DNA of 64,000 bases from BOG-908 sp963795825 (GCA_963795825.1 CAWCIW010000003.1:268328-332327); one strand, 5' to 3'. Shown: positions 1 through 8,422, numbered from the stretch's first letter. The notes: a model not told the origin generated them from the sequence alone. Program-made: numbers and translations.

Positions 1-34
1 GTGGCGCCTGGGCAGGTGGCGTCTGCGGCGCAGT

Positions 35-170
35 AAGAAAGCAAGCAGTCCTTTTTTGGAAAAAAGGACCAAAAAACTTTTGCTCCCTGTCGGCGGCTGC
101 TGAAACGCGGCGCGACAGCGGAGTGAAAGTTTTTTGCTTCTTTTTTGCAAAAAAGAAGGCCTTCCTTCCT
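35..170. repeat. Nested palindromic element R1 (arms P–Q)
   Basis: Left arm hairpin GTCC–T6–GG–A6–GGAC at 48–69 (type P). Right arm hairpin CTTC–T6–GC–A6–GAAG at 137–158 (type Q). Each arm continues into an AAAACTTTTG-type inner stem, and the centre reads GCGCGACAGCGGAGT. It lies upstream of cysE. The T-rich hairpins could act as bidirectional terminators (inference). Confidence 0.8.
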
Positions 171-229
171 CCCCTTAACTTTCCTCCATCCCCGACCCAT
201 CTCGCCCAAACACCGAAGGGCAGTTTCCC

Positions 230-1066
230 ATGACCGAGCTTGGCTTGTGCGGCGGCCAACGCGTCGCCACCGACGAGGCGCGCCACCTCTGGGACCTCGT
301 CCGCGAGGAGGCCGTGGCCGCCATCGAGCATGACCGCGTAATGGCCGACGGCATCAGCGACACCGTGCTCCAACATGACAGCTTCGCCGACGCCCTGGCC
401 CACCGCCTCGCGCGCAAACTCTGCGACTACGCCATACGCATCGACACGCTCGAAGGCATGCTGTGCGAGGCCCTCTCGTCCGACCCCACGATCGAGGCCG
501 CCGCCCTGGCGGACCTGACCGCGGTGCGCGACCGCGACCCCGCCTGCCCCGACCTGCTGACCCCGTTCCTGTTCTTCAAAGGCTACCAGGCGCTGCAGGC
601 CTACCGCTTCGGCAACTGGCTGTGGAAGCGTGGCCGCGAGCACCTCGCGCGCCACCTGCAGAGCCGCAGCTCGGAAGTGTTCACCGTCGATATCCACCCC
701 GCCGCGCGCCTCGGCCGCGGCCTGCTGCTGGATCACGGTACCGCACTGGTGGTGGGCGAAACCGCGGTGATCGACGACGACGTATCCATGCTGCAGGGTG
801 TGACGCTCGGCGGCACCGGCAAGACCTGCGGCGACCGGCACCCGAAGATACGCCGCGGCGTGCTGATCGGCGCCGGCGCCACGGTGCTGGGCGGCATCAC
901 GGTGGGTGAAGGGGCCAAGATCGGCGCCGGCAGCATCGTGCTGGAGAATGTTCCGGCTTACACGACGGTGGTGGGCAATCCGGCGCGGCCGGTGGGCGTG
1001 CGGCATACCGCCATGCCGGCTTTGACGATGGATCAGTCTTTGCCGGCTTTGGATTACGTTATCTGA
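230..1066 (+). CDS. cysE: Serine O-acetyltransferase
   Basis: Transfers acetyl from acetyl-CoA to L-serine, giving O-acetylserine, the first committed step of cytoplasmic cysteine synthesis. The 278-residue length is normal for CysE. The N-terminal half (about residues 15–150) is the helical SATase domain. The C-terminal half is a left-handed beta-helix of hexapeptide repeats (about 155–250), with the active-site His in LLLDHGTALVVGE (H169) and the loop GGTGK…GDRHPKI. The ATG at 230 follows a GAAGGG Shine–Dalgarno. No cysK lies nearby, and element R2 directly follows the stop. The family assignment is certain. The C-terminal tail after VGNPARPVG is poorly conserved in the family. Confidence 0.96.
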   Translation: MTELGLCGGQRVATDEARHLWDLVREEAVAAIEHDRVMADGISDTVLQHDSFADALAHRLARKLCDYAIRIDTLEGMLCEALSSDPTIEAAALADLTAVRDRDPACPDLLTPFLFFKGYQALQAYRFGNWLWKRGREHLARHLQSRSSEVFTVDIHPAARLGRGLLLDHGTALVVGETAVIDDDVSMLQGVTLGGTGKTCGDRHPKIRRGVLIGAGATVLGGITVGEGAKIGAGSIVLENVPAYTTVVGNPARPVGVRHTAMPALTMDQSLPALDYVI

Positions 1067-1071
1067 GCGTA

Positions 1072-1275
1072 AGGAAGGCAGCATAGGAAGAAAGTAGTCC
1101 TTTTTCGAGAAAAAGGACCAAAAAGCTTTTGCTCCGACGCCTGCACGGACGCCTATGCATCCTGCAGCATTTGGGATACTTGCAACGCTAGCCTGGCTAT
1201 TTATCCAGCTTGGGCGCGACAGCGGAGTCAGAAGTCTTTTGCTTCTTTTCTTCAGAAAAGAAGGCCTTGCCTGCT
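1072..1275. repeat. Nested palindromic element R2 (arms P–Q)
   Basis: P hairpin GTCC–T5–CGAG–A5–GGAC at 1097–1118 and Q hairpin CTTC–T4–CTTCAG–A4–GAAG at about 1242–1263. The inner arms read CAAAAAGCTTTTGCTCCGAC and GGAGTCAGAAGTCTTTTGC. It fills the whole gap between the convergent cysE and sulfotransferase stops, as expected for a bidirectional terminator. Confidence 0.8.
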
Positions 1276-1278
1276 CAC

Positions 1279-2439
1279 TTACTTCGCCCGCCGCGTCATC
1301 CCCCCATGCAACCGCCGCAACGGCTGCAACATACGCGCAAACCCCACCTGCACCGACACCAAGCCACGCTCCCATAAACTCCGGCGCACCACCGCCGGCA
1401 TCGCAGGCGCACGCACGCTGAACGGGCGCGGCACGGCTGCGGCACCCGCCACCGCCAGGCAGCCCACCAGCTTGGCCAGACGCGGCGGCGCCAGCCCACT
1501 CCCCTCCGCCTGCACGAACGCGCCGGCATCGGCATGCGCCTGGGCCACATCGGCCGCCGCGGGGCCGGGCAGGTCGGTCCCCTCCACCGTGCGGTAGCTG
1601 AGATCGACCGGCGCACCCAGCCGGGCGGCGAACGCGGCCTCGACCGCGGCGCGATGCGCCGGCGCGCGGGCCAGCAGCGCGGTGTCGATCAGCAGCGCGC
1701 GGCTTTGCAGCGCGGCCAGCGCGGTGGCCGTCCAGTATGCCAGGAAACCGCGATACTGCGTCGCCGGGTCCAGCGGTTTGACGTATCGCCAGATCGTCTC
1801 CACGCCGTAAGCCATGTCCGTGCTGGCCAGCACCGGCAAACGTATGTCGAGCGCCTGGCAGGCGGCGCGGACCAGCGGATGGCCGGTGTTGCGCGCCAGC
1901 ACCAGCAGCGGCGCCACGGTGAAATAGCGGTTGCGTTCCTCCGTCAGCAGGCGCTGGGCGCTGCGCCACTGCTCCAGCGGGTCCCGCAGAACGACGGCGT
2001 GCAGCATCTCCGGAAAGCGCTGCTCCATCCAGCCGACGCGCCCGAGCGAACGGCAGAATTTCAGCACGGCGACCTGGCCCGCCGCACCGGCCGGCGCGAG
2101 CAGGCTGCGCAGGTAGGTCTCGAGCGCCGGATCCTCCTCGGCAGGGTCGAGGAAGAAGCCGTCGAACGCGAAGCGCTTGCGATAGAGCGGCACGCCGGCG
2201 CGGCGAGGGGCCAGGCTCGCGCCGAACTCCGCGAAATACGGCGCGGTCTCGCCGTGCCGCGAGCGCCAGCTGCTGGGGCGGATCTTCGGTATGTCGGACC
2301 GCCGCAGCGTGGCGATCGTCTCGTGCAGCGGCTCGTAGAAGGCTTGCACGTTGGGCTGCTCGCGGCAGCGGCTCCACAGCCAGGTGCCGCTGCTGCGCCA
2401 GCCGGTGTGCAGGAAGATGCCTGCGGCTTGGGCGTGCAT
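1279..2439 (-). CDS. Sulfotransferase-family protein
   Basis: A cytoplasmic protein of about 386 residues. Near its N-terminus it carries a 5'-PSB-like loop (FLHTGWRSSGTWLW) of PAPS-dependent sulfotransferases, followed by a 3'-PB-like strand-helix (AVVLRDPLEQWRSAQR). The reading frame opens further upstream to 2553, but the residues before the ATG at 2439 are proline-rich and unlike the family, so 2439 is preferred. The acceptor substrate cannot be told from sequence, and the usual catalytic His/Lys pattern is only partly recognisable. The C-terminal 100 residues look variable. It could instead be a nucleotide-binding protein of the same fold. Downstream it converges on cysE across R2. Confidence 0.6.
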   Translation of the reverse strand: MHAQAAGIFLHTGWRSSGTWLWSRCREQPNVQAFYEPLHETIATLRRSDIPKIRPSSWRSRHGETAPYFAEFGASLAPRRAGVPLYRKRFAFDGFFLDPAEEDPALETYLRSLLAPAGAAGQVAVLKFCRSLGRVGWMEQRFPEMLHAVVLRDPLEQWRSAQRLLTEERNRYFTVAPLLVLARNTGHPLVRAACQALDIRLPVLASTDMAYGVETIWRYVKPLDPATQYRGFLAYWTATALAALQSRALLIDTALLARAPAHRAAVEAAFAARLGAPVDLSYRTVEGTDLPGPAAADVAQAHADAGAFVQAEGSGLAPPRLAKLVGCLAVAGAAAVPRPFSVRAPAMPAVVRRSLWERGLVSVQVGFARMLQPLRRLHGGMTRRAK

Positions 2440-2601
2440 CGGGCCGCCGGGCGAGCTTGGGGGCGGATGCGGCCTGGAAGCGTGCAGGGAGGTGGGCCCT
2501 TTCGGCGGAGTTATGGGCGATATGGCGCTCGGCCGGGTGCCCGGCTCTATCATGCATAGCGCCGGTCGATCGACGAAGATGCGTCGGGCGCTGCGGTTAG
2601 A

Positions 2602-2790
2602 TCACGAATTCCTGATCGCGCGGAATACAGCCAGGGCGAGTGCGGCTGCCAGGCTCAGCAGCAGCATCGCGGCGGTCAGGCCGGGCGCAGCGCCGAGGCG
2701 CCGCAGGACGGCACTCGCGGCGATACAGCCGATAGCGGCGCCCGCCAGCCAGGCGCTGCCGACGAACAGTTTCCACGCGCGGGTGAGCAC
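2602..2790 (-). CDS. Small two-TM membrane protein, partner of the COG4280-like gene
   Basis: 62 residues starting at GTG, only 2 nt after the stop of the upstream membrane gene, so translation is probably coupled. Two hydrophobic segments (about residues 8–30 and 36–56) predict a small inner-membrane protein with a basic end (RAIRNS). I do not recognise a family. Its position right behind the larger membrane protein suggests they act together, for example as a subunit or a stabiliser. No signal peptide or catalytic motif is visible. Confidence 0.55.
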   Translation of the reverse strand: MLTRAWKLFVGSAWLAGAAIGCIAASAVLRRLGAAPGLTAAMLLLSLAAALALAVFRAIRNS

Positions 2791-2792
2791 CG

Positions 2793-3530
2793 TCAGGCCG
2801 GGCGCTGCCGGACGCGGGCGGCGGCGCCCACCGCCAGCGCGAACGCGGCCCAGAACAGAGTGAGCAGCCCGAGGCTCCAGTCGCCGCCGGGCCAGCGGGC
2901 GCCGATCGCCTCACCGGTCCAGAACGTGCCGAACGCCACGAGGAGTACGCCCACGGCGAATTTCAGCGTGTTCTCCGGGATGCGGGTGAGCGGGCGGTGC
3001 AAGGCGGCGCCGAGCACCAGCACCACGGCGAGCGCGAGCGCGGCGCCGAGGGCGGCCGGGCGCAAATGCCCCGCGCCCGTGGCGCCGAACGCCAGCACGA
3101 TGAACACCACCTCGCTGCCTTCCATCAGCACGATCTGGAACGCGCCGACGACGGCCGCGAGGTCCCACAGGCGGCGCGGTCCCTGGGCCTGGGCGCGTAT
3201 GCGGGCGTAGGTGGCCGCCTCGTCGTGCAGTGCCACGGCGCCGGCGGTGCGCAGGATCGCCTTGTGCAGCCAGCGCAGGCCGAACAGCAGGACCAGCACG
3301 CCGACCGTGCCGCGCAGCCAGGCCAGGTTCGCGGTGGCGAGCGTTGGCCCGAACAGCAGTACGGCCACCGCCAGCGTCGCCAGCCCGCCGGCCGCGCCGC
3401 ACAGCGCGCCCGCCCAGCCGCGGGTGGCACCCAGCGCCAGCACCACGGTCAGCGCTTCGACGAACTCGACGAACGAGGCCAGGAAGGCGGCGGGCAAAGC
3501 GGTGGCGGCATGCGTCCAGTCGGGGCTCAT
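2793..3530 (-). CDS. COG4280-type polytopic membrane protein
   Basis: 245 residues with about seven predicted TM helices. Two acidic intramembrane motifs stand out: FVEFVEALTVVLA near the N-terminus (E22, E25) and LMEGSEVVFIVLA near residue 140. The paired E-x-x-E helices recall the REGLE motifs of Ftr1/EfeU iron permeases and of LysE/TMEM165-like exporters. A cation-transport role is therefore plausible but not established, as the COG4280 family has no assigned function. It is divergent from the radical-SAM gene, with a 138-bp gap, and is followed at 2 nt by a 62-residue membrane protein in the same operon. Confidence 0.7.
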   Translation of the reverse strand: MSPDWTHAATALPAAFLASFVEFVEALTVVLALGATRGWAGALCGAAGGLATLAVAVLLFGPTLATANLAWLRGTVGVLVLLFGLRWLHKAILRTAGAVALHDEAATYARIRAQAQGPRRLWDLAAVVGAFQIVLMEGSEVVFIVLAFGATGAGHLRPAALGAALALAVVLVLGAALHRPLTRIPENTLKFAVGVLLVAFGTFWTGEAIGARWPGGDWSLGLLTLFWAAFALAVGAAARVRQRPA

Positions 3531-3668
3531 GGGCCGGGTATATCACGCGACCAGGCGGCATGGGCGCGGAACCGCATGCCCGCGCGCGCGTGCTTCGTTG
3601 ACGATGCGGCCCGCGACGCCACATAGGCAGGCCGGCTGGAACAGAGCGCGAACAGGAACGCCGCCTTA

Positions 3669-4883
3669 ATGGATCTGCTGCGCAAACTGGAGATACTGGC
3701 CGATGCCGCGAAATACGATGCCTCGTGCGCGTCGTCCGGTACAGTCAAGCGCAGCTCGGCCGGCGAGAAGACCGGCGTGGGATCCACCGAGGGCATGGGC
3801 ATCTGCCACGCTTATGCGCCGGACGGCCGCTGCATCTCGCTGCTGAAGATATTGCTGACCAATTCCTGCATCTACGATTGCGTGTACTGCATAAACCGCC
3901 GTTCCTCCAACGTGCAGCGCGCGCGTTTCACGGTGGACGAGGTGGTGAAACTCACGCTCGGTTTCTATCGCCGCAATTGCATCGAAGGGCTGTTCCTCAG
4001 CTCCGGCATCATCAGCAATCCGGATTACACGATGGAGCAGGTGGTGGGCGTGGCACGCACCTTGCGCGTGGAGCACGGCTTCCGCGGCTATATCCACCTG
4101 AAAACCATACCCGACGCGGACCCGCTGCTGATGGCCGAAGCCGGCAAATATGCCGACCGGCTCAGCATCAATATCGAATTGCCGACGGAAGCCAGCCTCG
4201 GTGCGCTGGCGCCGGAGAAGAGCATCGGCGACATCAAGCGCTCGATGGGCCGCATGCGCCTGCGTATCGACGAGGCGCGCGCCGAGAAGAAAGCGCCGCG
4301 TTTCGCGCCGGCCGGTCAGAGCACGCAGGTGATCGTCGGCGCCGACGACAGTTCGGACCGCTCGATCATGCAGATGAGCACGGACCTTTACGGCTCCTAC
4401 GGATTGCGTCGGGTGTATTACTCGGCGTTCAGCCCGATACCGGATTCGTCGTCGGTCCTGCCGCCGAAAGCCGCACCTTTGGTGCGCGAACACCGGCTGT
4501 ATCAGGCCGACTGGCTGCTGCGTTTCTACGGTTTTGCGGTCGATGAACTGGCGACAGATGCGGCCGGCAACATGAGCCTGGAGATCGATCCGAAACTGGC
4601 CTGGGCGCTGGAGCATCGCGCGCTGTTCCCGGTCGATCTGAACAGTGCGCCACGCGAGATGTTGCTGCGCGTGCCAGGGCTTGGGGTGAAAACGGTGGAC
4701 CGGTTGCTGGCGGCACGGCGGCACCGGCGGATACGCATGGACGATCTGTCGCGGTTGCGGCTGCCGGTGGCTAAGCTGATGCCATTTATCATTGCGGCGG
4801 ATCATCATCCTGGCGCTACGCTGGATTGCGCCAAGTTGGCTGGGCGGATGACGCCTAAGCCGGTACAGGGGGTATTGCTTTAG
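3669..4883 (+). CDS. Radical-SAM protein of the putative DNA modification/repair family (UDG-linked)
   Basis: 404 residues. The [4Fe–4S]/SAM motif CxxxCxxC is at C67, C71 and C74 (CIYDCVYC). A TIM-barrel core follows, and the C-terminus has a helix-hairpin-helix (LNSAPREMLLRVPGLG, about residues 320–350), a DNA-binding element typical of this family. Family members are almost always next to a UDG-like gene, as here: the DUF4130–UdgX fusion follows, separated only by element R3. The reaction is unknown, and a role in handling damaged bases is inferred from the partner and the HhH. ATG 3669 is the first in-frame start. The family is certain, the function is not. Confidence 0.9.
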   Translation: MDLLRKLEILADAAKYDASCASSGTVKRSSAGEKTGVGSTEGMGICHAYAPDGRCISLLKILLTNSCIYDCVYCINRRSSNVQRARFTVDEVVKLTLGFYRRNCIEGLFLSSGIISNPDYTMEQVVGVARTLRVEHGFRGYIHLKTIPDADPLLMAEAGKYADRLSINIELPTEASLGALAPEKSIGDIKRSMGRMRLRIDEARAEKKAPRFAPAGQSTQVIVGADDSSDRSIMQMSTDLYGSYGLRRVYYSAFSPIPDSSSVLPPKAAPLVREHRLYQADWLLRFYGFAVDELATDAAGNMSLEIDPKLAWALEHRALFPVDLNSAPREMLLRVPGLGVKTVDRLLAARRHRRIRMDDLSRLRLPVAKLMPFIIAADHHPGATLDCAKLAGRMTPKPVQGVLL

Positions 4884-4889
4884 CGGTTG

Positions 4890-5062
4890 GGCAGGAAGGA
4901 AGGCCTTCTTTTTTGTAAAAAAGAAGCAAAAAACTTTTGTCTCGTGCTGTCGCGCCCAGGCTGGATACGAGTTGCGCCTTGGTACTTTAGTGGGGCGCCT
5001 GCCCCAGCGAACGGAGTCAAAAGTTTTTTGGTCCTTTTTGCGAAAAAGGACTGCTTGCTTCC
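4890..5062. repeat. Nested palindromic element R3 (arms Q–P)
   Basis: Q hairpin CTTC–T6–GT–A6–GAAG at 4905–4926, P hairpin GTCC–T5–GCG–A5–GGAC at 5031–5051. The centre contains GCTGTCGCGCCCAGGCTGGATAC and CCCCAGCGAACGGAGTC. This is the reverse orientation of the R12 centre. It separates the radical-SAM and UdgX genes, so it must be read through if the pair is one transcript. Confidence 0.8.
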
Positions 5063-5075
5063 TGACAGGTGTCCA

Positions 5076-6491
5076 ATGCGAACCACAACCCTGAACCACG
5101 TCACGGATTTCGAAACCTGGCGCAAAGCCGCGCGCGCCGCCGCACTCGATGGCATACCGCCGGAACAAACGTTATGGTCGGTGACCGAGGCCACGGATCT
5201 GTTCGCTGAACCGCCCGCGCCACCGCCGCAGGCAGGCGCCTTTTCCGTGCCGCGCGCCTTGGTGGAACTCGCCGAAACCGCGATACAGGCCAATGATCCG
5301 GAGCGTTTCGCGCTGCTATACGCACTGGTGTGGCGCGTGCATCAGGGCGAGAAACATCTGCTGGAAGATGCCGCCGATCCGCTGGTGCAGCGGGTGATGC
5401 GCCTGGCCGCCGCGGTGCGCCGGGACACGCATAAGATGCGCGCGTTCGTGCGCTTCCGCGAAGTGGTGGCGGAGGGCGCCACGCGCTACGTCGCCTGGTT
5501 CGAGCCTGACCATTACATCGTGGAAGCCAACGCGCCGTTTTTCGTGCGGCGTTTCGCCACCATGACGTGGAGCATACTCACGCCGTATCGCAGCGCGCAT
5601 TGGGACGGCGATACGCTGCGCCTCGGCGCCGGTGCGCAACGCGCGGACGTGCCGGACGACGACGCGCTGGAAGCCTATTGGCGCGCCTATTTCAGCAGCA
5701 TCTTCAACCCGGCGCGGCTGAAAGTCTCGGCGATGACATCGGAGATGCCGCGCAAATACTGGAAGAACCTGCCGGAGGCGGCAGCGATACCCGAACTGAT
5801 ACGCCAATCGCGCGAGAGGACGACGGCCATGGTGGAGACGCCGACAGTATCACCCGTGCGGGCCGCGCGCCCTGCTCCCGCGGCTGCCGCGCCTGCAGCC
5901 GAACCCGGCACCCCGGCCGCGCTGGCCGCCGAAGCCGCCGGATGCCAGCTCTGCGCGCTCTACAAACATGCGACGCAGACCGTGTTCGGCGAAGGCCCCG
6001 CGGACGCGCGGCTGATGCTGGTGGGCGAGCAGCCTGGCGACCAGGAGGACCTCGCGGGCCGTCCCTTCGTGGGCCCGGCCGGGCAGATGCTCGATCGCGC
6101 GCTGGCCGAGGCAGGCATCGATCGCAGCACGGTCTATGTCACCAATGCGGTGAAGCATTTCAAATTCGAGCCGCGCGGCAAGCGGCGTATCCATGCCACG
6201 CCGGATCGCGCGGAAATCCAGGTATGCCGCTTCTGGCTGGATCAGGAGCGCGCACTGGTGCGGCCTGCGGTGACGATCCTGCTCGGCGCCTCGGCGGCGC
6301 GCGCCGTGCTCGGCCGCACGGTGACGATCTCGCGCGAGCGCGGCCGGCCGATTGCCATAGAGGGCGGGCAGGCGATGATCACCGCGCATCCTTCATATCT
6401 GTTGCGCTTGCCGGATCAGGAGAGCCAGGCGCGGGAGTATGCGGCGCTGGTGAGCGATCTGCGACTGGCAGCGGGGTGGGCGGAGGCATGA
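5076..6491 (+). CDS. udgX: DUF4130–UdgX fusion: uracil-DNA-binding family-4-type glycosylase
   Basis: 471 residues from the ATG at 5076; the open frame upstream to 4887 is repeat element R3, not protein. Residues 1–250 are the DUF4130 domain usually encoded beside the UDG-linked radical-SAM gene. A Pro/Ala linker follows (about 255–285), then a family-4-like uracil-DNA glycosylase domain. Visible motifs are GEQPG (317–321), the UdgX-specific KRRIH (369–373) and the distal HPS (438–440). In characterised UdgX, the His of KRRIH bonds covalently to uracil in DNA, so H373 is the predicted suicide nucleophile. Four Cys (CQLCALY and CRFW among them) suit the family Fe–S cluster. With the upstream radical-SAM gene it forms a DNA-repair pair. 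Confidence 0.92.
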   Translation: MRTTTLNHVTDFETWRKAARAAALDGIPPEQTLWSVTEATDLFAEPPAPPPQAGAFSVPRALVELAETAIQANDPERFALLYALVWRVHQGEKHLLEDAADPLVQRVMRLAAAVRRDTHKMRAFVRFREVVAEGATRYVAWFEPDHYIVEANAPFFVRRFATMTWSILTPYRSAHWDGDTLRLGAGAQRADVPDDDALEAYWRAYFSSIFNPARLKVSAMTSEMPRKYWKNLPEAAAIPELIRQSRERTTAMVETPTVSPVRAARPAPAAAAPAAEPGTPAALAAEAAGCQLCALYKHATQTVFGEGPADARLMLVGEQPGDQEDLAGRPFVGPAGQMLDRALAEAGIDRSTVYVTNAVKHFKFEPRGKRRIHATPDRAEIQVCRFWLDQERALVRPAVTILLGASAARAVLGRTVTISRERGRPIAIEGGQAMITAHPSYLLRLPDQESQAREYAALVSDLRLAAGWAEA

Positions 6492-6494
6492 GGT

Positions 6495-6676
6495 AAGGAA
6501 AGCAAGCGGTCCTTTTTCGAGAAAAAGGACCAAAAAGCTTTTGCTCCGACGCCTGCACCGCAGCCTACGCTCATTGAGCAACCGATACGCTGGCAATCAG
6601 ATCCTGATTTCGTGCAGGCGTCGGGATAAAAGCTTTTTGGTCCTTTTTCTCGAAAAAGGACTGCTTGCTTCCCTGC
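6495..6676. repeat. Nested palindromic element R4 (arms P–P)
   Basis: Two P hairpins (GTCC–T5–CGAG–A5–GGAC at 6509–6530; GTCC–T5–CTCG–A5–GGAC at 6640–6661). Their inner stems GCTTTTGCTCCGACGCCTGCA and GTGCAGGCGTCGGGATAAAAGC are complementary to each other. It lies between the convergent udgX and PEP-CTERM genes. Confidence 0.85.
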
Positions 6677-6689
6677 TTCGAGGCCGGCG

Positions 6690-7343
6690 TCAGGATCTCC
6701 GGAAACGCAGCCCCGACAGCGCCAGCAGACCGGAAAAGGCAAGCGCCAGGCTGGCGGGTTCCGGAACCGGCGTATAGGTGTAGGTCTCCACGGCGCTCAC
6801 GTTGAACATGCTGTCGTCATCCGCGTCACCCACCATGTTGCCTTGCGAATCATACAGCTTGAAGCCGAATTCCAGGCCGGTCGTCTCGTAATGAGGCGGT
6901 AAGCCCGTATCGTATTGAGACAGTCCCGAACTGTTCAGCACAGCGGTGTATTGTACGTTGGTCGTGGTCGACGTCGCCGAACGCGCGTTCGCCGGAAGTG
7001 TGAAGGTGCTGGCGGCGAGATTATAATACATGAAGGGAAAGCCGCCGCCGGCGACGAAGCTGTTGTTGACTGCCGTGTAGGTCCCAGCCGGCGGCGGCGC
7101 ACCAGGCCCACCCGTCCCGCCGAACACCACCTTGTCGGTGACGGTGCCGGTAAACGTGACGCTCAAACCCGTAAGCATGCCCAGGCTCGGATTGAAATCC
7201 GGTATTTCGAAGTTCACGTCATCACCGGTGAGCGATCCCGTGCTACCGGACACCTGCTGCATGAACGAGACGGTGCCGGCCAGAGCCGGGGCCGTCGCTG
7301 CCATCACGGCGGCGACACCAAATGTAGCAATCGACATACGCAT
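6690..7343 (-). CDS. PEP-CTERM sorting-domain exported protein
   Basis: About 217 residues. The signal peptide starts MRMSIATFGVAAVMAATAPALA and is followed by a secreted beta-rich domain. The C-terminal cassette is classic: PEP motif (VPEPASLAL), a hydrophobic helix (LAFSGLLALSGL) and a basic tail (RFRRS). PEP-CTERM proteins are exported, then cut and anchored or released by an exosortase, often with exopolysaccharide export. No exosortase gene is visible here, so the sorting partner must be elsewhere. The start at 7343 places the basic n-region at the N-terminus; an upstream extension to 7400 is possible. The mid-domain is not recognised. Confidence 0.85.
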   Translation of the reverse strand: MRMSIATFGVAAVMAATAPALAGTVSFMQQVSGSTGSLTGDDVNFEIPDFNPSLGMLTGLSVTFTGTVTDKVVFGGTGGPGAPPPAGTYTAVNNSFVAGGGFPFMYYNLAASTFTLPANARSATSTTTNVQYTAVLNSSGLSQYDTGLPPHYETTGLEFGFKLYDSQGNMVGDADDDSMFNVSAVETYTYTPVPEPASLALAFSGLLALSGLRFRRS

Positions 7344-7653
7344 GGGCCGGATCCGCCGTTTGTTTCGACGCAGACTAGCCCAACGGACTATCGGCGTCAC
7401 CCGAAACGCAGCCGCGCCCTGCGTCCGTTGCCAGCGTGCAACGCCTGCAACAGGCGTTCTTGCCTCACGTCAATGTCATGCGCGTGCTGCAGGAAGTGCT
7501 TCACGGCCGGGCTGCGCGTCCTTTTCGACGGTCGCGAATACCAACGCACTCACACGCGTAATATCCATCCTCGAACGCTCCGACATGACACATGCCACCA
7601 ACGCGCCGTGCGGGCGCACACTCGCGCGCTGGCCGAGAACGTGACCGCGCATA
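7344..7653. other. Gene-free stretch between the PEP-CTERM gene and pdxH
   Basis: No convincing coding region. It holds an 8-bp stem with a 3-nt loop (AACGCCTG/CAGGCGTT, 7440–7458), which could be a weak terminator for pdxH. An 8-bp inverted pair CAACGGAC/GTCCGTTG (7381–7388 and 7423–7430) lies in the promoter region of the PEP-CTERM gene and could be a regulator site. Neither role is proven. Confidence 0.4.
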
Positions 7654-8229
7654 TCAGGGGAATAATTTTTCCGACGACCACGCATCGCCGGCGCGGGTGA
7701 ACACCGTGCGGTCGTGCAGGCGATACGGCATGTCCTGCCAGAATTCGAAACGGTCCGGCCGCACCCGGAAGCCGGACCAGTGCGGCGGCCGCGGTATCGC
7801 ATCGTCCGGATAGCGCCGCTCCAGCTCCGCCACGCGCGCCTCCAGGGTCTCCCGCCGGTCCAGCGGGCGCGACTGGTCGGACGCCCAGGCGCCCAGCCGC
7901 GACACCCGCGCGCGGCTGGCGAAATACGCGTCGGCCTCGGCGGCGCTCACCGGCGACGCGCGCCCCTCCACGCGCACTTGGCGCGCCAGGCTCTTCCAGT
8001 GGAACAGCAGCGCCACCGCCTGGTTGGCGGCCAGCTCGGCGCCTTTGCGGCTCTGGGTGTTGGTGTAGAACACGAAGCCGTCCTGGTCGGCGCCTTTCAG
8101 CAGCACCATCCGGGCGGACGGGTGGCCGTCCGGCGTGGCGGTGGCCAGGGTCATGGCGTTGGGGTCGTTGGGCTCGGTGGCGGTGGCTTCGGCGAGCCAG
8201 GCTTGGAATTGGGCGAGAGGGTTTTGCAT
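7654..8229 (-). CDS. pdxH: Pyridoxamine/pyridoxine 5'-phosphate oxidase
   Basis: FMN-dependent oxidase making pyridoxal 5'-phosphate from PNP or PMP, the last step of cytoplasmic B6 synthesis and salvage. From the ATG at 8229 it is 191 residues, slightly shorter than the usual 215 because the N-terminal tail is short. The frame continues upstream to 8376, but that part is element R5. Typical motifs are DPNAMTLATATPDGHPSARMVLLKG (split-barrel FMN site), FYTNTQSRKG, LFHWKSLARQVRVEG, and the C-terminal WSGFRVRPDRFEFWQ and RLHDR. It stands alone, bounded by R5 upstream. Confidence 0.96.
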   Translation of the reverse strand: MQNPLAQFQAWLAEATATEPNDPNAMTLATATPDGHPSARMVLLKGADQDGFVFYTNTQSRKGAELAANQAVALLFHWKSLARQVRVEGRASPVSAAEADAYFASRARVSRLGAWASDQSRPLDRRETLEARVAELERRYPDDAIPRPPHWSGFRVRPDRFEFWQDMPYRLHDRTVFTRAGDAWSSEKLFP

Positions 8230-8240
8230 GTGCCCTATGT

Positions 8241-8420
8241 AGGCAAGGAAGGCCTTCTTTTCTGAAGAAAAGAAGCAAAAGACTTTTGCTGTGACGCCTG
8301 CCCCGAGGCCCACGCTGCGTCTGCCGGCGCCCACGTTGCAGAACAATTGTATGCCTCGGTGCAGGCGTCGGAACAAAAGTCTTTTGCTTCTTTTCTTCAG
8401 AAAAGAAGGCCTTCCTTCCT
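8241..8420. repeat. Nested palindromic element R5 (arms Q–Q)
   Basis: Q hairpins with T4 stems: CTTC–T4–CTGAAG–A4–GAAG at 8255–8276 and its mirror at about 8388–8409. The inner stems GCTGTGACGCCTGC and GCAGGCGTCGGAACAAAAG pair with each other. The element sits just upstream of pdxH and ends 3 bp from the stop of the neighbouring membrane-protein gene. Confidence 0.8.
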
Positions 8421-8422
8421 AC

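Noticed and set aside
6509..6661. CRISPR-like appearance of the spaced repeats
   Set aside because: The repeats are palindromic arms spaced hundreds to thousands of bases apart between genes, not regular direct repeats with unique spacers, and no cas genes are present.
7440..7458. Stem-loop AACGCCTG/CAGGCGTT as an intrinsic terminator of pdxH
   Set aside because: Located about 200 bp past the stop and without a following T-tract, so I list it only as a weak possibility within the intergenic note.
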